A stretch of 64,000 nt of DNA, taken from assembly GCF_000227745.2 (NCBI RefSeq), contig NC_018012.1, positions 3,279,501 to 3,343,500 of the forward strand, written 5' to 3'. Of the stretch, positions 48,610 through 58,154 are shown in pieces. The stretch is from Thiocystis violascens DSM 198 (GTDB lineage Bacteria; Pseudomonadota; Gammaproteobacteria; Chromatiales; Chromatiaceae). Position 1 is the stretch's first letter. Every line of letters starts with the position of its first letter. Both the position numbers and the translations under genes were made by a program. The notes below the pieces were generated by a model. That model saw nothing but the letters and a program-made list of their open reading frames with translations. It did not search any database and had not been told where the DNA came from.

Positions 48610-48674
48610 GCGGTTGCGCTGATTTGACTCGGCGATGCGATGCCAGACACGGTTTAACTGAAGGAGCACCAGGC

Positions 48675-49763
48675 ATGTCATGTCCGCGCTGCCAAACGCT
48701 TCCGCTCACGCCCGATGCGCGGGGCAACCTGTTACTCACTTTCGCCGTGCGCGAGTTGCTGGACAAGATGGTCGGTTTCCTGGATGACCAGTCCGCCCGC
48801 TACCAGACAGAGCAGATGGTCGTTACGCTCCCGGATGCGAGTTTGGCCGACTTTCTCGCCCTTGTCCGCAACTCCGGTTTTTTTAATCAACTGGAGTACC
48901 AGGGGATCTCCGCGCTGTTGCTGGCCGCTGACGAGACGCTAACCTTTCAGGCGTTTACCCGCGCTCGCACCCTGGATCGCTGGTTTGGTCTGGTGGATTC
49001 GCAACGTTTACTCGACATCCTCGAACACAAGCGATTCACGGCCTGGTTTCAGCCCATTCTGGCGTCCGATACGGGTGTCACGATCGGTTACGAAGCCCTG
49101 CTGCGAGGTCGGAACGCGGATGGTACCCTGATGTTTCCGGGGGAGATTTTCCGGATGGCCACGGAGAACGATCTGCTGTTTCAGGTGGATCGCCAGGCGC
49201 GCGAAATGGCGCTGCATTGCGCGGCCGCCGCCGGGATCGTCGGTCGACTGTTCATTAATTTCGTGCCCACGGCGATCTACGATCCGGTGCACTGTCTGCG
49301 CAGTACGGTTGGCTGGGCGAAGAGCCTTGGGTTCGATCCTTCGCGCATCGTCTTCGAGGTTGTGGAGACGGAACGTATCGTCGATATCGACCATTTGAAG
49401 CGCATCCTCGATTTTTATCGCTCCGCAGGCTATCAGGTCGCCCTGGACGATGTCGGAAGCGGTTATGCCTCGCTCAATCTGCTGACTCTGCTCCAGCCTG
49501 ACATCATCAAGATCGACATGGATCTGGTCAGGGGCATTCACGCCGACCAGCGGCGGCAGGCGGTGTTCAAAGCGCTCGTTGGCATCGCTCGCGATTTGAA
49601 GATTCTGGTTCTGGCCGAAGGCGTCGAAACCGAGGACGAACTCGCTTACGTTGTGCGCGAGGGCGCGGATATGGTGCAGGGTTATCTCTTCGCCCGGCCG
49701 GCTCCGATTCCTTCGGCGCTCTCGATTCCGTCTTCATGGCCGGTAGGAACGGGCCGGACCTGA
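48675..49763 (+). CDS. EAL domain cyclic-di-GMP phosphodiesterase
   Basis: A 362-residue protein with an N-terminal part (about residues 1-115) that begins MSCPRCQTLPLTPDARGNLL, including a CxxC motif. Its domain is unrecognised. The EAL domain follows: FQPILASDTGVTIGYEALLRG, FEVVETERIVD, ALDDVGSGYASLNLL, IIKIDMDLVRGI and LAEGVETEDELA. The metal- and substrate-contacting acidic residues are all present, so it should hydrolyse c-di-GMP to pGpG. There is no GGDEF domain or membrane segment. An AAGGAG site precedes ATG 48675. The sensory input of the N-terminal part is unknown. Confidence 0.92.
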   Translation: MSCPRCQTLPLTPDARGNLLLTFAVRELLDKMVGFLDDQSARYQTEQMVVTLPDASLADFLALVRNSGFFNQLEYQGISALLLAADETLTFQAFTRARTLDRWFGLVDSQRLLDILEHKRFTAWFQPILASDTGVTIGYEALLRGRNADGTLMFPGEIFRMATENDLLFQVDRQAREMALHCAAAAGIVGRLFINFVPTAIYDPVHCLRSTVGWAKSLGFDPSRIVFEVVETERIVDIDHLKRILDFYRSAGYQVALDDVGSGYASLNLLTLLQPDIIKIDMDLVRGIHADQRRQAVFKALVGIARDLKILVLAEGVETEDELAYVVREGADMVQGYLFARPAPIPSALSIPSSWPVGTGRT

Positions 49764-49838
49764 CACTATGAACGATTGACTTTGCTCGCCGCGCGCCAGC
49801 GTTGTACCCTCACCGGCTGTTTTCATGAGAGGTGCCCG

Positions 49839-50402
49839 ATGGCCATCAAATCCGACCGCTGGATCCGCCGCATGGCCGAGCAGGGGATGATCGAACCCTT
49901 CGAGCCCGGACAGGTGCGCGAGGGCGAGAATGGGCGCGTGATTTCCTACGGCACGTCGAGCTATGGCTACGATGTCCGCTGCGCCGACGAATTCAAGATC
50001 TTCACCAATATCAATTCGGCCATCGTCGATCCCAAAAATTTCGATTCCAACGGATTCGTCGATCTCAAGTCCGATGTCTGCATCATTCCGCCCAACTCCT
50101 TCGCGCTTGCCAGAACCATTGAGTATTTTCGTGTTCCACGGAATACTTTATTGATTTGTTTGGGAAAAAGCACGTATGCACGCTGCGGAATTATAGTAAA
50201 TGTGACCCCATTGGAACCAGAATGGGAAGGCCATGTCACCCTGGAATTCTCCAACACCACGCCGCTTCCCGCGAAAATTTACGCCAATGAAGGCGTGGCG
50301 CAGATTCTCTTTCTTGAATCGGACGAGATTTGCGAAACATCCTATAAAGACCGTGGCGGCAAATATCAGGGTCAGCGCGGCGTGACCTTGCCGAAATCCT
50401 GA
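49839..50402 (+). CDS. dcd: dCTP deaminase
   Basis: A 187-residue enzyme deaminating dCTP to dUTP, the main dUTP source in this group. The signatures [16 protein letters not shown], the [19 protein letters not shown] strand and [19 protein letters not shown] cover the trimer active site. The catalytic glutamate lies in [17 protein letters not shown]. The tail is [16 protein letters not shown]. The ATG at 49839 follows GAGAGGTG. Within the gene, 50118-50230 is noticeably AT-richer with unusual codons compared with its ends, a possible trace of gene conversion. Confidence 0.96.
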   Translation: MAIKSDRWIRRMAEQGMIEPFEPGQVREGENGRVISYGTSSYGYDVRCADEFKIFTNINSAIVDPKNFDSNGFVDLKSDVCIIPPNSFALARTIEYFRVPRNTLLICLGKSTYARCGIIVNVTPLEPEWEGHVTLEFSNTTPLPAKIYANEGVAQILFLESDEICETSYKDRGGKYQGQRGVTLPKS

Positions 50403-50482
50403 CACCATGATCGCGTCAGACGCCTCGGCAGGCGCGGTTGTCGCGACCCTTGCGTCTCCTGCCGCGCCGGTCGAGCGCAGTC

Positions 50483-51262
50483 ATGACCTTTGACCGACCC
50501 ACTCGACTCTTCGTCATCCTCGGCGGCTTCTTCGTCTGCAATGCGTTGATCGCCGAGTTTCTGGGCGTGAAGATCTTCGCGCTGGAGGACACCCTTGGAC
50601 TGGCGCCCTTCGACTGGAATCTGTTCGGGCAGTCCGGGTCGCTGAGTTTCACGGCGGGCGTGCTGCTGTGGCCGGTGGTGTTCCTTATGACGGACATCAT
50701 CAATGAGTATTTCGGACGGCGCGGGGTGCGCTTTCTCTCCTACCTGACGGTCGGACTGATTCTCTACGCCTTCGCCTTCGCCTATCTAGCGATCGCACTG
50801 GCTCCCGCCAGTTGGTGGGTGGGGATTCAGGCCGAGCAGGGCGTGCCGGACATGCAGGCGGCCTTCGGCGTGATCTTCGGTCAAGGGATGTGGATCATCG
50901 CCGGTTCGGTGATCGCCTTTCTGATCGGTCAGATCGTCGATGTGACCATCTTCCATCGGATCCGGCGGATCACGGGGAGTCGCTATGTGTGGGCGCGGGC
51001 GACGGGGTCGACGCTGGTGTCGCAGTTGATCGACAGTTTCGTGGTGCTCTACATCGCCTTTGTGCTGGGACCGCAGCAATGGTCCATGGAACTCTTTCTG
51101 GCGGTGGGGACGGTCAACTATCTCTATAAATTCGTCGTCGCCATCGCGCTGACGCCTTTGATCTATCTGGGGCGTTCTCTGATCGACCGCTATCTGGGAC
51201 CGGAGCTTGCGCGGGCATTGACCGAGCGGGCGGCCGGGCGCGAGGGTTTCGCTGAGAAATGA
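50483..51262 (+). CDS. queuosine precursor transporter, YhhQ-like
   Basis: A 259-residue inner-membrane protein of the VUT/YhhQ family, which in E. coli takes up queuosine precursors such as preQ0 and preQ1. Six hydrophobic segments are visible, starting LFVILGGFFVCNALIAEFLGVK. The family motif FLMTDIINEYFGRRGVRFL lies in the second helix region. GQIVDVTIFHRIRRITG and TLVSQLIDSFVVLYIAF are later hallmarks. A second upstream start at 50438 is possible, but MTFDRPTRLF at 50483 fits better. It follows dcd by 80 bases. Confidence 0.88.
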   Translation: MTFDRPTRLFVILGGFFVCNALIAEFLGVKIFALEDTLGLAPFDWNLFGQSGSLSFTAGVLLWPVVFLMTDIINEYFGRRGVRFLSYLTVGLILYAFAFAYLAIALAPASWWVGIQAEQGVPDMQAAFGVIFGQGMWIIAGSVIAFLIGQIVDVTIFHRIRRITGSRYVWARATGSTLVSQLIDSFVVLYIAFVLGPQQWSMELFLAVGTVNYLYKFVVAIALTPLIYLGRSLIDRYLGPELARALTERAAGREGFAEK

Positions 51263-51350
51263 ATCACAAAAGCCGTCTCGCAGGGGGATGGTTGTCGTGA
51301 TCGTGGGCTAAAATTCAGTGAATACCATAGATTAAATCGAGGGTGCGACC

Positions 51351-51587
51351 ATGTTGCTGTCAGGTGCGAGCCAAGCGGGAATGCGGGGGATTCAGAACGG
51401 CATGGAGGGCTTGCGCGCTAACGCGTCCGAACTGGCCAGCGCCAGACAGATGGACGGAAGCGCCGCGCGCGACATCAGCAAGCCTCTGGTGGAGCAAACG
51501 CAGAATGTCCAGCAGGTCGAGGCATCGGCGAAAGTCTTGAGCGCCAGCGACGAGATGATCGGACGCCTGATCCACGAGATCGCCTAG
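51351..51587 (+). CDS. small helical protein, flagellar-rod-like C-terminus
   Basis: A 78-residue helical protein (MLLSGASQAGMRGIQNGMEG to LSASDEMIGRLIHEIA). The pattern of a helix, a short acidic link, then QTQNVQQVEASAKVLSASDE resembles small proteins with the coiled-coil C-terminus of flagellar rod and hook proteins. A direct function cannot be claimed. It ends in a four-base overlap with the convergent glycosyltransferase gene. No ribosome site is obvious, and the start is a plain ATG. Confidence 0.65.
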   Translation: MLLSGASQAGMRGIQNGMEGLRANASELASARQMDGSAARDISKPLVEQTQNVQQVEASAKVLSASDEMIGRLIHEIA

Positions 51588-52771
51588 CCTGGATTGCTCG
51601 CCGGCACGGGTTGTTGAAGTCCGTTCCCGGAGACGTGATCGTAGAGTTGCAGCATGCGGTCGGCGAGTACCGGGGCCGACCAGGAGCGCGCGTGCTGGAC
51701 GGCTTCGCGCGACAGAACCTCGCGCAGGACCGGATCCGTGAGAAGACGCACGGCCTTGGCGGCGAAATCGTCCTCATCCTCCTCCGCGATGAGCGATCCC
51801 AAACCCCCTGCCAGAACCTCCTTGGTTCCCATCACCGCGGTCGAGACGATCGGGACGCCCAGCGCCATGGCCTCCAGCAAAACCAACCCCTGGGTCTCGG
51901 TGCGCGAGGCGAACACGAAGGCCGAACCGGCGCAGTAGCAATCTTCCAGACTGCCGTCCCGATCGAGATAGCCGGTGAACAGCGTGTGATCGCTCAGTCC
52001 CAACGCCTGCACCTGAGCCGCGAGCTGAGATCGGGCGGGGCCTTCCCCGGCGATGACCAGCAGCACGTCGGGTACCTGCTTCTTGATGCGCGCGAGCGCC
52101 CGCAGGATAAAATCGATATTTTTTTCGAAGGCGAGACGGCTCACATGCACCAGAACCGGTCGCTCGGGCGGAATCCGGTAGCGTGCGCGGAAGCGCATGC
52201 CGTCGCCCTGGCTGAATTGAATCAGTTCGATCCCGGTCGGAATCACCCTGGCCGGCGTCTTGACGCCATAGCGCGACAGAATATCCAGCATGGCCTGCGA
52301 GGGCACCGCCAGGGCGTCGACATCGTTGCACTGCGCCGCGGAGAAATAGCGTGCCGCTCGCTGGAGCCAGCTTGACGGAACGAAGGAGACATAGTGATGA
52401 AGATACTGCTCGAAAAAGGTGTGGTAGCTTTCGATCACGGGGATGCCAAGCCGTTTGGCGAGTCCGAGACCGGTGTAGTGCGCGAAAAAGGGCGTATGGA
52501 TGTGCACCAGATCGAAGCCGCGGCGTTCGAGGTCGGCATCGTGGCGACGAATCTGACGGGGCCGCAGCATGCGGTCCTCGGGGTCGACGGGAAGGTAGCG
52601 CGAGGGGATGCGCAGGATTTCAAAGGGTTCCGGCGCGTCTTGGCCGTAATCCGGCGCGATCAGGGTGACCTCATGGCCCTTGCCGACAAACTCCCTCGCG
52701 AAGGTCTGGATGGACGTCGAAACGCCGGTGATGCGGGGGAAATAGACATCCGAGATCATCAAAACGCGCAT
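51584..52771 (-). CDS. GT4 family glycosyltransferase
   Basis: A 395-residue cytoplasmic GT-B glycosyltransferase of the GT4 family. An N-terminal Rossmann domain (MRVLMISDVYFPRITGVSTS) contains the acceptor-side segment LVHIHTPFFAHYTG. The C-terminal domain shows RPVLVHVSRLAFEKNIDFIL for nucleotide-sugar binding, the GEGPAR loop, and the EX7E motif in SRTETQGLVLLEAMALGVPIV. Sequence order resembles mannosyl- or glucosyltransferases that act on lipids. ATG 52771 is preferred to upstream TTG/GTG codons. It converges with the small gene at 51351 and has no sugar-gene neighbours. Confidence 0.9.
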   Translation of the reverse strand: MRVLMISDVYFPRITGVSTSIQTFAREFVGKGHEVTLIAPDYGQDAPEPFEILRIPSRYLPVDPEDRMLRPRQIRRHDADLERRGFDLVHIHTPFFAHYTGLGLAKRLGIPVIESYHTFFEQYLHHYVSFVPSSWLQRAARYFSAAQCNDVDALAVPSQAMLDILSRYGVKTPARVIPTGIELIQFSQGDGMRFRARYRIPPERPVLVHVSRLAFEKNIDFILRALARIKKQVPDVLLVIAGEGPARSQLAAQVQALGLSDHTLFTGYLDRDGSLEDCYCAGSAFVFASRTETQGLVLLEAMALGVPIVSTAVMGTKEVLAGGLGSLIAEEDEDDFAAKAVRLLTDPVLREVLSREAVQHARSWSAPVLADRMLQLYDHVSGNGLQQPVPASNPG

Positions 52772-52854
52772 AGGGTGAGTCACGGTCAACCGGCAAAGTC
52801 CGTGATGATAACCTTAGCGAATCGATATTCGCATCTAAATGAAGGAAAGATGAC

Positions 52855-53259
52855 ATGAACGATGGGTTAAAACCGGGAACGAACGTGTTGGCGGCAAGTC
52901 TGGCGTTGGTTCTTCTGGCCTTGCCGGCAGGCTGGGCAGGCGCCGGGACAGAGGGCGCGACGACGGTTCCCGCACTCTGGGGCTATGGCGTCAAGCCCTG
53001 CTCCGCCTTTCTCGCGACCGCGCCAGTGGACGCGATGTCGACTCCCATCGCCGACGAAGACTACCGGCGGTATCGTGAATGGCTGGCCGGTCTGGTGACC
53101 GGACTCAACCTCGCGACCGGCCGCGACGTACTGCGCGACGCCGAACTGGACGCCGCGATGCTGCGCATTCGGACGATCTGCAAGGACCATCCAGAGGACG
53201 ATTTTTTCAATGCCAGTTTGCGTCTGGTGCGTTCGCTGGGGCAGCTGAGCGGGAAGTGA
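52855..53259 (+). CDS. secreted hypothetical protein
   Basis: A 134-residue protein with a signal peptide (LAASLALVLLALPAGWAGA). The mature part has two cysteines (KPCSAFLA and RTICKDHPEDDFFNAS) spaced as in small HdeA-like periplasmic proteins, and a conserved-looking YRRYREWLAGLVTGLNLATG segment. I do not assign a family. It is divergent from the glycosyltransferase gene and stands just upstream of the Pho box, but is not itself clearly under that control. Confidence 0.7.
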   Translation: MNDGLKPGTNVLAASLALVLLALPAGWAGAGTEGATTVPALWGYGVKPCSAFLATAPVDAMSTPIADEDYRRYREWLAGLVTGLNLATGRDVLRDAELDAAMLRIRTICKDHPEDDFFNASLRLVRSLGQLSGK

Positions 53260-53301
53260 GTGAGTCGTTACCGCGGGAACGAGGCGGGTTCGCGCGGTGT
53301 C

Positions 53302-53320
53302 TCTGTCATAAAATGGTCAT
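53302..53320 (+). promoter_or_regulatory. Pho box upstream of pstS
   Basis: CTGTCATAAAATGGTCATC matches the PhoB consensus of two 7-base CTGTCAT-like half sites separated by AT-rich bases. It lies 79 bases upstream of the pstS start, so the pst operon should be induced by phosphate limitation through PhoBR. It was identified by eye. Confidence 0.75.
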
Positions 53321-53398
53321 CAACTCATCATATTATGTGCATCAGCCACGATCACAATACAGCCTCGCTGTTTCAACGATCTTCTGGGAGACACTTTG

Positions 53399-54439
53399 AT
53401 GAACAAGACTCTGATCGCCTCCGCCGTCCTGCTGGCGGCCGGCTCGCTCTCGACTCAGGCCATGGCCCGCGACACCATCAACATTGTCGGCTCCTCGACG
53501 GTGTTCCCTTTCTCCACTGCGGTTGCAGAGACCTTTGGGCGCACCATGGGTTATAAAACCCCCAAGGTTGAGTCCACCGGCACAGGCGGTGGCATGAAGC
53601 TTTTCTGCGCCGGCGTGGGCGTGGATCATCCGGATATCACCAATGCCTCGCGCCGCATGAAGGCATCCGAGTTCGAGAACTGCCAGAAAGCTGGCGCGAA
53701 GGAGATCACCGAGGTCAAGATCGGCTTCGACGGCATCGCCATCGCGAATTCTAAAAAGGCACCCCAGCTCGATTTGACGCTGAAGGATATCTTTCTGGCG
53801 CTCGCCAAGGATGTCCCGGATGCCAGCGGCAAAATCGTCCCCAATCCGTACAAGACCTGGAAGGACGTGAATTCTGCCCTCCCGGATGCCAAGATCGAGG
53901 TTCTGGGTCCGCCGCCGACCTCTGGCACCCGCGACGCCTTCGTCGAATTGGCAATGGAAGGCGGTTGCAACAGCATTCCCGAGATCAAGGCGCTGAAGAA
54001 GAGCGACGAGAAGAAGCATAAGGCCATCTGCGGTGGTATCCGCGAGGACGGCGCTTATATCGAGGCTGGCGAGAACGATAACCTGATCGTGCAGAAGCTC
54101 GCGTCCAACAAGAACGCTCTGGGCATTTTTGGTTACAGCTTCCTCGACCAGAACACCGATAAGGTGCAGGGTTCCAAGATCGCCGGCGTCGAGCCAACCT
54201 ACGAGACCATCTCCGATGGGTCTTATCCGGTGTCGCGCTCGATCTATTTCTATGTCAAGAACGCGCATGTCGGGACCATCCCCGGCATCAAGCAGTTCGT
54301 CACCGAATTCACCAGCGACAAGGCCTGGGGTCCCGAGGGTTATCTGGCCGACAAAGGTCTGATCTCGCTGCCCGATGCCGAACGCGCCAGTGTCGCCAAG
54401 TCCGCTCAGGCGCTGGAGCCCATGTCCAAGCCGGAATAA
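53399..54439 (+). CDS. pstS: phosphate-binding periplasmic protein PstS
   Basis: A 346-residue periplasmic solute-binding protein of the high-affinity PstSCAB phosphate transporter. The signal peptide is LIASAVLLAAGSLSTQAMA. The phosphate-binding segments include IVGSSTVFPFSTAVAE near the mature N-terminus and GPPPTSGTRDAFVELAM (about residue 180). The early TGTGGGMKLFCAGVGVDHPDI stretch is typical of the long PstS type in proteobacteria. It heads the pst operon under a Pho box, and a strong hairpin after its stop may favour its expression over pstC. Confidence 0.95.
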   Translation: MNKTLIASAVLLAAGSLSTQAMARDTINIVGSSTVFPFSTAVAETFGRTMGYKTPKVESTGTGGGMKLFCAGVGVDHPDITNASRRMKASEFENCQKAGAKEITEVKIGFDGIAIANSKKAPQLDLTLKDIFLALAKDVPDASGKIVPNPYKTWKDVNSALPDAKIEVLGPPPTSGTRDAFVELAMEGGCNSIPEIKALKKSDEKKHKAICGGIREDGAYIEAGENDNLIVQKLASNKNALGIFGYSFLDQNTDKVQGSKIAGVEPTYETISDGSYPVSRSIYFYVKNAHVGTIPGIKQFVTEFTSDKAWGPEGYLADKGLISLPDAERASVAKSAQALEPMSKPE

Positions 54440-54484
54440 TCACGGATCGCCCGACCAGGCGAGGTAGGGAACGCCCCGCAAGCT

Positions 54485-54510
54485 GCCGCGGACCGCGCGC
54501 GGTCCACGGC
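54485..54510 (+). promoter_or_regulatory. intercistronic hairpin between pstS and pstC
   Basis: GCCGCGGACCGC pairs with GCGGTCCACGGC (one mismatch) over a two-base loop, in the 100-base gap between pstS and pstC. There is no T run, so it is more likely an RNA stabiliser or partial attenuator than a terminator. Confidence 0.6.
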
Positions 54511-54539
54511 TTTCAATGGTTTCACCAAGCGGAATTTCG

Positions 54540-55931
54540 ATGTACGCCTGGATCCTCATTCTCATGCTGCTCGCGGTCATGGCCGTGGCTTACCAATTGG
54601 GCATTAAGCGCGCCGTCTCCAGCGTTGGCGGTCTGACCCAAATTAATGCACTCCATTCGCTGCCATCTTATTACGGCCTTTATGCCGCGCTCTGGGCCGG
54701 CATTCCAGCCCTCCTGCTCATGGGGTTGTGGATCGGGTTTCAAGATCAGATCGTCACCAGTCTGGTCACCGCCAATCTGTCCCCGGACATGCTTGAGGGT
54801 CAGTCTTCCGGGCGCATCGACCTGATCCTCAACGACATCAAGAACCTGGCGACTGGCAACATCGTGTCGGCCACCGTGACTCCGGAGGTCCAGGCTGCCG
54901 CCGATCAGTACGCGCGGCTTGAACGCATCGCCACCTGGTCCATGTGGCTAGCCGTGCTGGCCGTAGCGCTTGGCGGCATGGCGTACGCTTGGAGGAAAAC
55001 CGGACCCCAGATGCGCGCCCGCAATCGGGTCGAATCCATCTTTCTGGCGATCATGATCGTGTTTTCGTCGATTGCGATTCTGACGACCCTGGGGATCGTG
55101 CTCTCGGTTCTGTTCGAGTCACTGCGGTTCTTTGACATGGTCTCGCCGGTCGAATTTTTCCTTGGCACCAACTGGAGCCCGCAGATCGCGTTGCGTGCCG
55201 ATCAAGTCGGCGCGACCGGTGCCTTCGGCGCCATCCCGCTCTTCACCGGGACGCTGATGGTTTCGCTGATCGCCATGCTGGTGGCTGTGCCCATCGGTCT
55301 GATGTCCGCGATCTACCTGTCCGAGTATGCCCCGCGCAATGTGCGCGCGGTGGCCAAGCCGGTGATTGAGATTCTGGCCGGCATTCCGACCGTGGTGTAT
55401 GGTTTCTTCGCCGCCTTGACCGTGGCGCCGGCGATCCGCGATCTTGGTGTCTCGCTCGGACTGGAAGTCGCCTCCGAGAGTGCCCTGGCGGCTGGACTGG
55501 TCATGGGTATCATGATCATCCCCTTCGTGTCTTCCCTGTCGGACGACGTGATCAACGCGGTGCCCCAGTCCATGCGCGACGGCTCATACGCCTTAGGCGC
55601 GACTCAGTCCGAGACCATCCGCCGGGTGATCGTGCCCGCCGCGCTGCCCGGCATCGTCGGCGGCATCCTGCTTGCCGTCTCGCGGGCGATCGGCGAAACC
55701 ATGATCGTGGTAATGGCCGCAGGCATGGCCGCTAACCTGACCGCCAATCCGCTCGAGAGCGTGACCACGGTGACGGTGCAGATCGTGACCCTGCTGACCG
55801 GCGACCAGGAATTCGATAGCGCTAAGACGCTTGCGGCCTTCGCGCTGGGTCTGACGCTCTTTCTGGTGACCCTGTCACTCAATATCGTCGCCTTGTCGAT
55901 CGTGCGTAAATATCGGGAGCAATATGAGTAA
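54540..55931 (+). CDS. pstC: phosphate ABC transporter permease PstC (long form)
   Basis: A 463-residue inner-membrane permease. The first half has an N-terminal transmembrane helix (YAWILILMLLAVMAVAY) and extra segments (FFDMVSPVEFFLGTNWSP) typical of the long PstC variant. The conserved permease core contains FGAIPLFTGTLMVSLIAM and the EAA-like loop QSETIRRVIVPAALPGIVGG, which contacts PstB. ATG 54540 is preferred; an ATG 24 bases upstream is also in frame. It overlaps pstA by eight bases. Confidence 0.94.
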   Translation: MYAWILILMLLAVMAVAYQLGIKRAVSSVGGLTQINALHSLPSYYGLYAALWAGIPALLLMGLWIGFQDQIVTSLVTANLSPDMLEGQSSGRIDLILNDIKNLATGNIVSATVTPEVQAAADQYARLERIATWSMWLAVLAVALGGMAYAWRKTGPQMRARNRVESIFLAIMIVFSSIAILTTLGIVLSVLFESLRFFDMVSPVEFFLGTNWSPQIALRADQVGATGAFGAIPLFTGTLMVSLIAMLVAVPIGLMSAIYLSEYAPRNVRAVAKPVIEILAGIPTVVYGFFAALTVAPAIRDLGVSLGLEVASESALAAGLVMGIMIIPFVSSLSDDVINAVPQSMRDGSYALGATQSETIRRVIVPAALPGIVGGILLAVSRAIGETMIVVMAAGMAANLTANPLESVTTVTVQIVTLLTGDQEFDSAKTLAAFALGLTLFLVTLSLNIVALSIVRKYREQYE

Positions 55932-57237
55932 TCCAGCCGCTATCCTGCCCGGTGTTCAGCCGCGCCGGACCATCGATATCGTCAACGCATCGCTGAAACG
56001 GCGCTATGCTCGGGAGCGCCGTTTCCGGCTGATTGGCGCCATCGCGGTTGGTCTCGGATTGGCATTCGTCGTCCTGTTGTTCGCCGATATCGTCAGCAAG
56101 GGCTATACAGCCTTTCAGCAGACCTACATTCGCCTGCCAGTCACGCTCACGGCCAGCGTCATCGATCCCGCAGGCACCAGGGACATGGAGTCAATTGCCG
56201 GCGCGAATTACAGTAAACTGATCAGGGATGCGCTGCGTCAGCAGTTTCCCGAGGTCACGGATCGTAGCGAACTGCGCCGGCTCTATTCGATACTGAGCGT
56301 TGGCGCTCCCCAGCTTCTACAAGAACGCGTGATGGAGGATCCCAGCCTGATCGGAACCAGCCAGGAGATCTGGGTGCTGGCCGACGACGATATCGACATG
56401 CTGGTCAAGGGTAATATCGACCGCGATGCCGCGCAGGGCGATCGGCGTGTTACGGATGAGGCCATTGGTTGGGTTGGCCAGCTTGAGCAACAGGGACGGA
56501 TCGAAAAACGCTTTAACACCATCTTTTTCACCCATGGTACCTCGCGCGAGCCGGAGCTGGCCGGGATTGCCGGAGCGCTGATGGGGTCTTTCTACACCCT
56601 CACGCTGGCCCTGGCGCTCTCGTTCCCGATCGGCGTGGGTGCCGCGCTCTATCTGGAGGAGTTCGCTCCCAAGAACCGCTGGACCGATCTAATCGAGGTC
56701 AACATCAATAATCTCGCGGCGGTGCCATCCATCGTGTTCGGCCTGCTGGGGCTTGCGGTGTTCATCGGCTTCTTCGGCGTTCCGCGTTCCACTCCGTTGG
56801 TCGCGGCCATGGTGCTGACCCTCATGACCCTGCCGATCATCATCATCTCCAGCCGTGCGGCGCTGAAATCCGTGCCGCCGTCGATCCGCGAGGCCGCGCT
56901 CGGCGTTGGCGCCTCGCCCCTGCAGACCCAGTTCCATCATGTGCTGCCGCTGGCCATGCCCGGCATGCTGACCGGCACGATTCTCGGCATGGCCCACGCG
57001 CTGGGCGAGACCGCGCCGCTGCTGATGATCGGCATGATCGCCTTCATCGTCGATGTACCCAGCGGCTTCACCGATTCGGCCACCGTCCTGCCGGTGCAGA
57101 TCTTCCTGTGGGCGGACAGCCCGGAGCGCGGTTTCGTGGAGCGCACCTCGGCGGCGATCATGGTGCTACTGGCCTTCCTGTTCCTGATGAACTTTGTCGC
57201 GGTCATGCTGCGACGCAAATTCGAGCGGCGCTGGTAG
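55924..57237 (+). CDS. pstA: phosphate ABC transporter permease PstA
   Basis: A 437-residue permease partner of PstC. A single N-terminal helix ([22 protein letters not shown]) is followed by a large periplasmic insertion (about residues 60-205) found in long PstA proteins. The membrane core begins [20 protein letters not shown]. The PstB-contact loop is [20 protein letters not shown], followed by [11 protein letters not shown]. It overlaps pstC by eight bases and precedes pstB by 53 bases. Confidence 0.95.
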   Translation: MSNPAAILPGVQPRRTIDIVNASLKRRYARERRFRLIGAIAVGLGLAFVVLLFADIVSKGYTAFQQTYIRLPVTLTASVIDPAGTRDMESIAGANYSKLIRDALRQQFPEVTDRSELRRLYSILSVGAPQLLQERVMEDPSLIGTSQEIWVLADDDIDMLVKGNIDRDAAQGDRRVTDEAIGWVGQLEQQGRIEKRFNTIFFTHGTSREPELAGIAGALMGSFYTLTLALALSFPIGVGAALYLEEFAPKNRWTDLIEVNINNLAAVPSIVFGLLGLAVFIGFFGVPRSTPLVAAMVLTLMTLPIIIISSRAALKSVPPSIREAALGVGASPLQTQFHHVLPLAMPGMLTGTILGMAHALGETAPLLMIGMIAFIVDVPSGFTDSATVLPVQIFLWADSPERGFVERTSAAIMVLLAFLFLMNFVAVMLRRKFERRW

Positions 57238-57290
57238 ATGCCGTCCGCTCAAGGATACAGGTCAATGAATTTCGAGGCACTCATAGAGTC

Positions 57291-58154
57291 ATGAATACGA
57301 TGGTTGAAGCAATCGATAAAGCGACTGGCGCGATGAGCTCCGCCGAACTGGCGGGCGGACAGCATTCCAGGGCAACGGTCGGCGATTTCACCGCCGCCGA
57401 TCCGCGCATGGTCTGCCGCGACGTCGATGTCTGGTATGGCAGCAAACAGGCGATCCATGGCGTCAGCCTGGACATCGGCAAGAACGAGGTTGTCTCCATG
57501 ATCGGCCCCTCGGGCTGCGGCAAATCCACCTTCCTGCGCAGCCTGAACCGAATGAACGACACCATCGTCGGTTGCCGGGTCACGGGTTCGATCCAGCTCG
57601 ACGGGCAGGAGATCTATGACAAGGGGCTTGATCCGGTCCCCTTGCGAGCCAGGGTCGGGATGGTCTTTCAGAAGCCCAACCCCTTTCCCAAGTCCATCTA
57701 CGAAAACGTCGCCTATGGACCGCGCATCCATGGCTTGACCAATAACAAGGCGGAACTGGACGAACTGGTCGAGGCCAGTCTGCAAAAGGCCGGCCTCTGG
57801 AACGAGGTCAAGGATCGTCTCGACCAGCCCGGCACCGGACTGTCCGGCGGTCAGCAGCAGCGGCTTTGTATCGCGCGCACCATCGCGGTGTCGCCCGAGG
57901 TGATCCTGATGGACGAACCCTGTTCGGCGCTGGACCCGATCGCCACCGCCATCGTCGAGGAACTGATCGACGAGTTGCGCCAGAATTTCAGCATCGCCAT
58001 CGTCACCCACTCGATGCAACAGGCCGCCCGCGTCTCGCAGCGCACCGCCTATTTCCATCTGGGCGATCTGATCGAGGTCGGCGAGACCAATCATATCTTC
58101 ACCAATCCGCAGCATAAATTGACGGAAGACTACATCACCGGACGGTTTGGCTAA
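57291..58154 (+). CDS. pstB: phosphate ABC transporter ATPase PstB
   Basis: A 287-residue ABC ATPase powering PstCA. Walker A is [10 protein letters not shown] (about residue 74), the Q-loop is [20 protein letters not shown], the ABC signature is [13 protein letters not shown], and Walker B is [16 protein letters not shown]. The switch histidine is in [13 protein letters not shown]. An N-terminal extension of about 35 residues precedes the core. The ATG at 57291 or 57300 can serve as start. The stop overlaps the phoU start by one base (TAATG). Confidence 0.96.
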   Translation: MNTMVEAIDKATGAMSSAELAGGQHSRATVGDFTAADPRMVCRDVDVWYGSKQAIHGVSLDIGKNEVVSMIGPSGCGKSTFLRSLNRMNDTIVGCRVTGSIQLDGQEIYDKGLDPVPLRARVGMVFQKPNPFPKSIYENVAYGPRIHGLTNNKAELDELVEASLQKAGLWNEVKDRLDQPGTGLSGGQQQRLCIARTIAVSPEVILMDEPCSALDPIATAIVEELIDELRQNFSIAIVTHSMQQAARVSQRTAYFHLGDLIEVGETNHIFTNPQHKLTEDYITGRFG

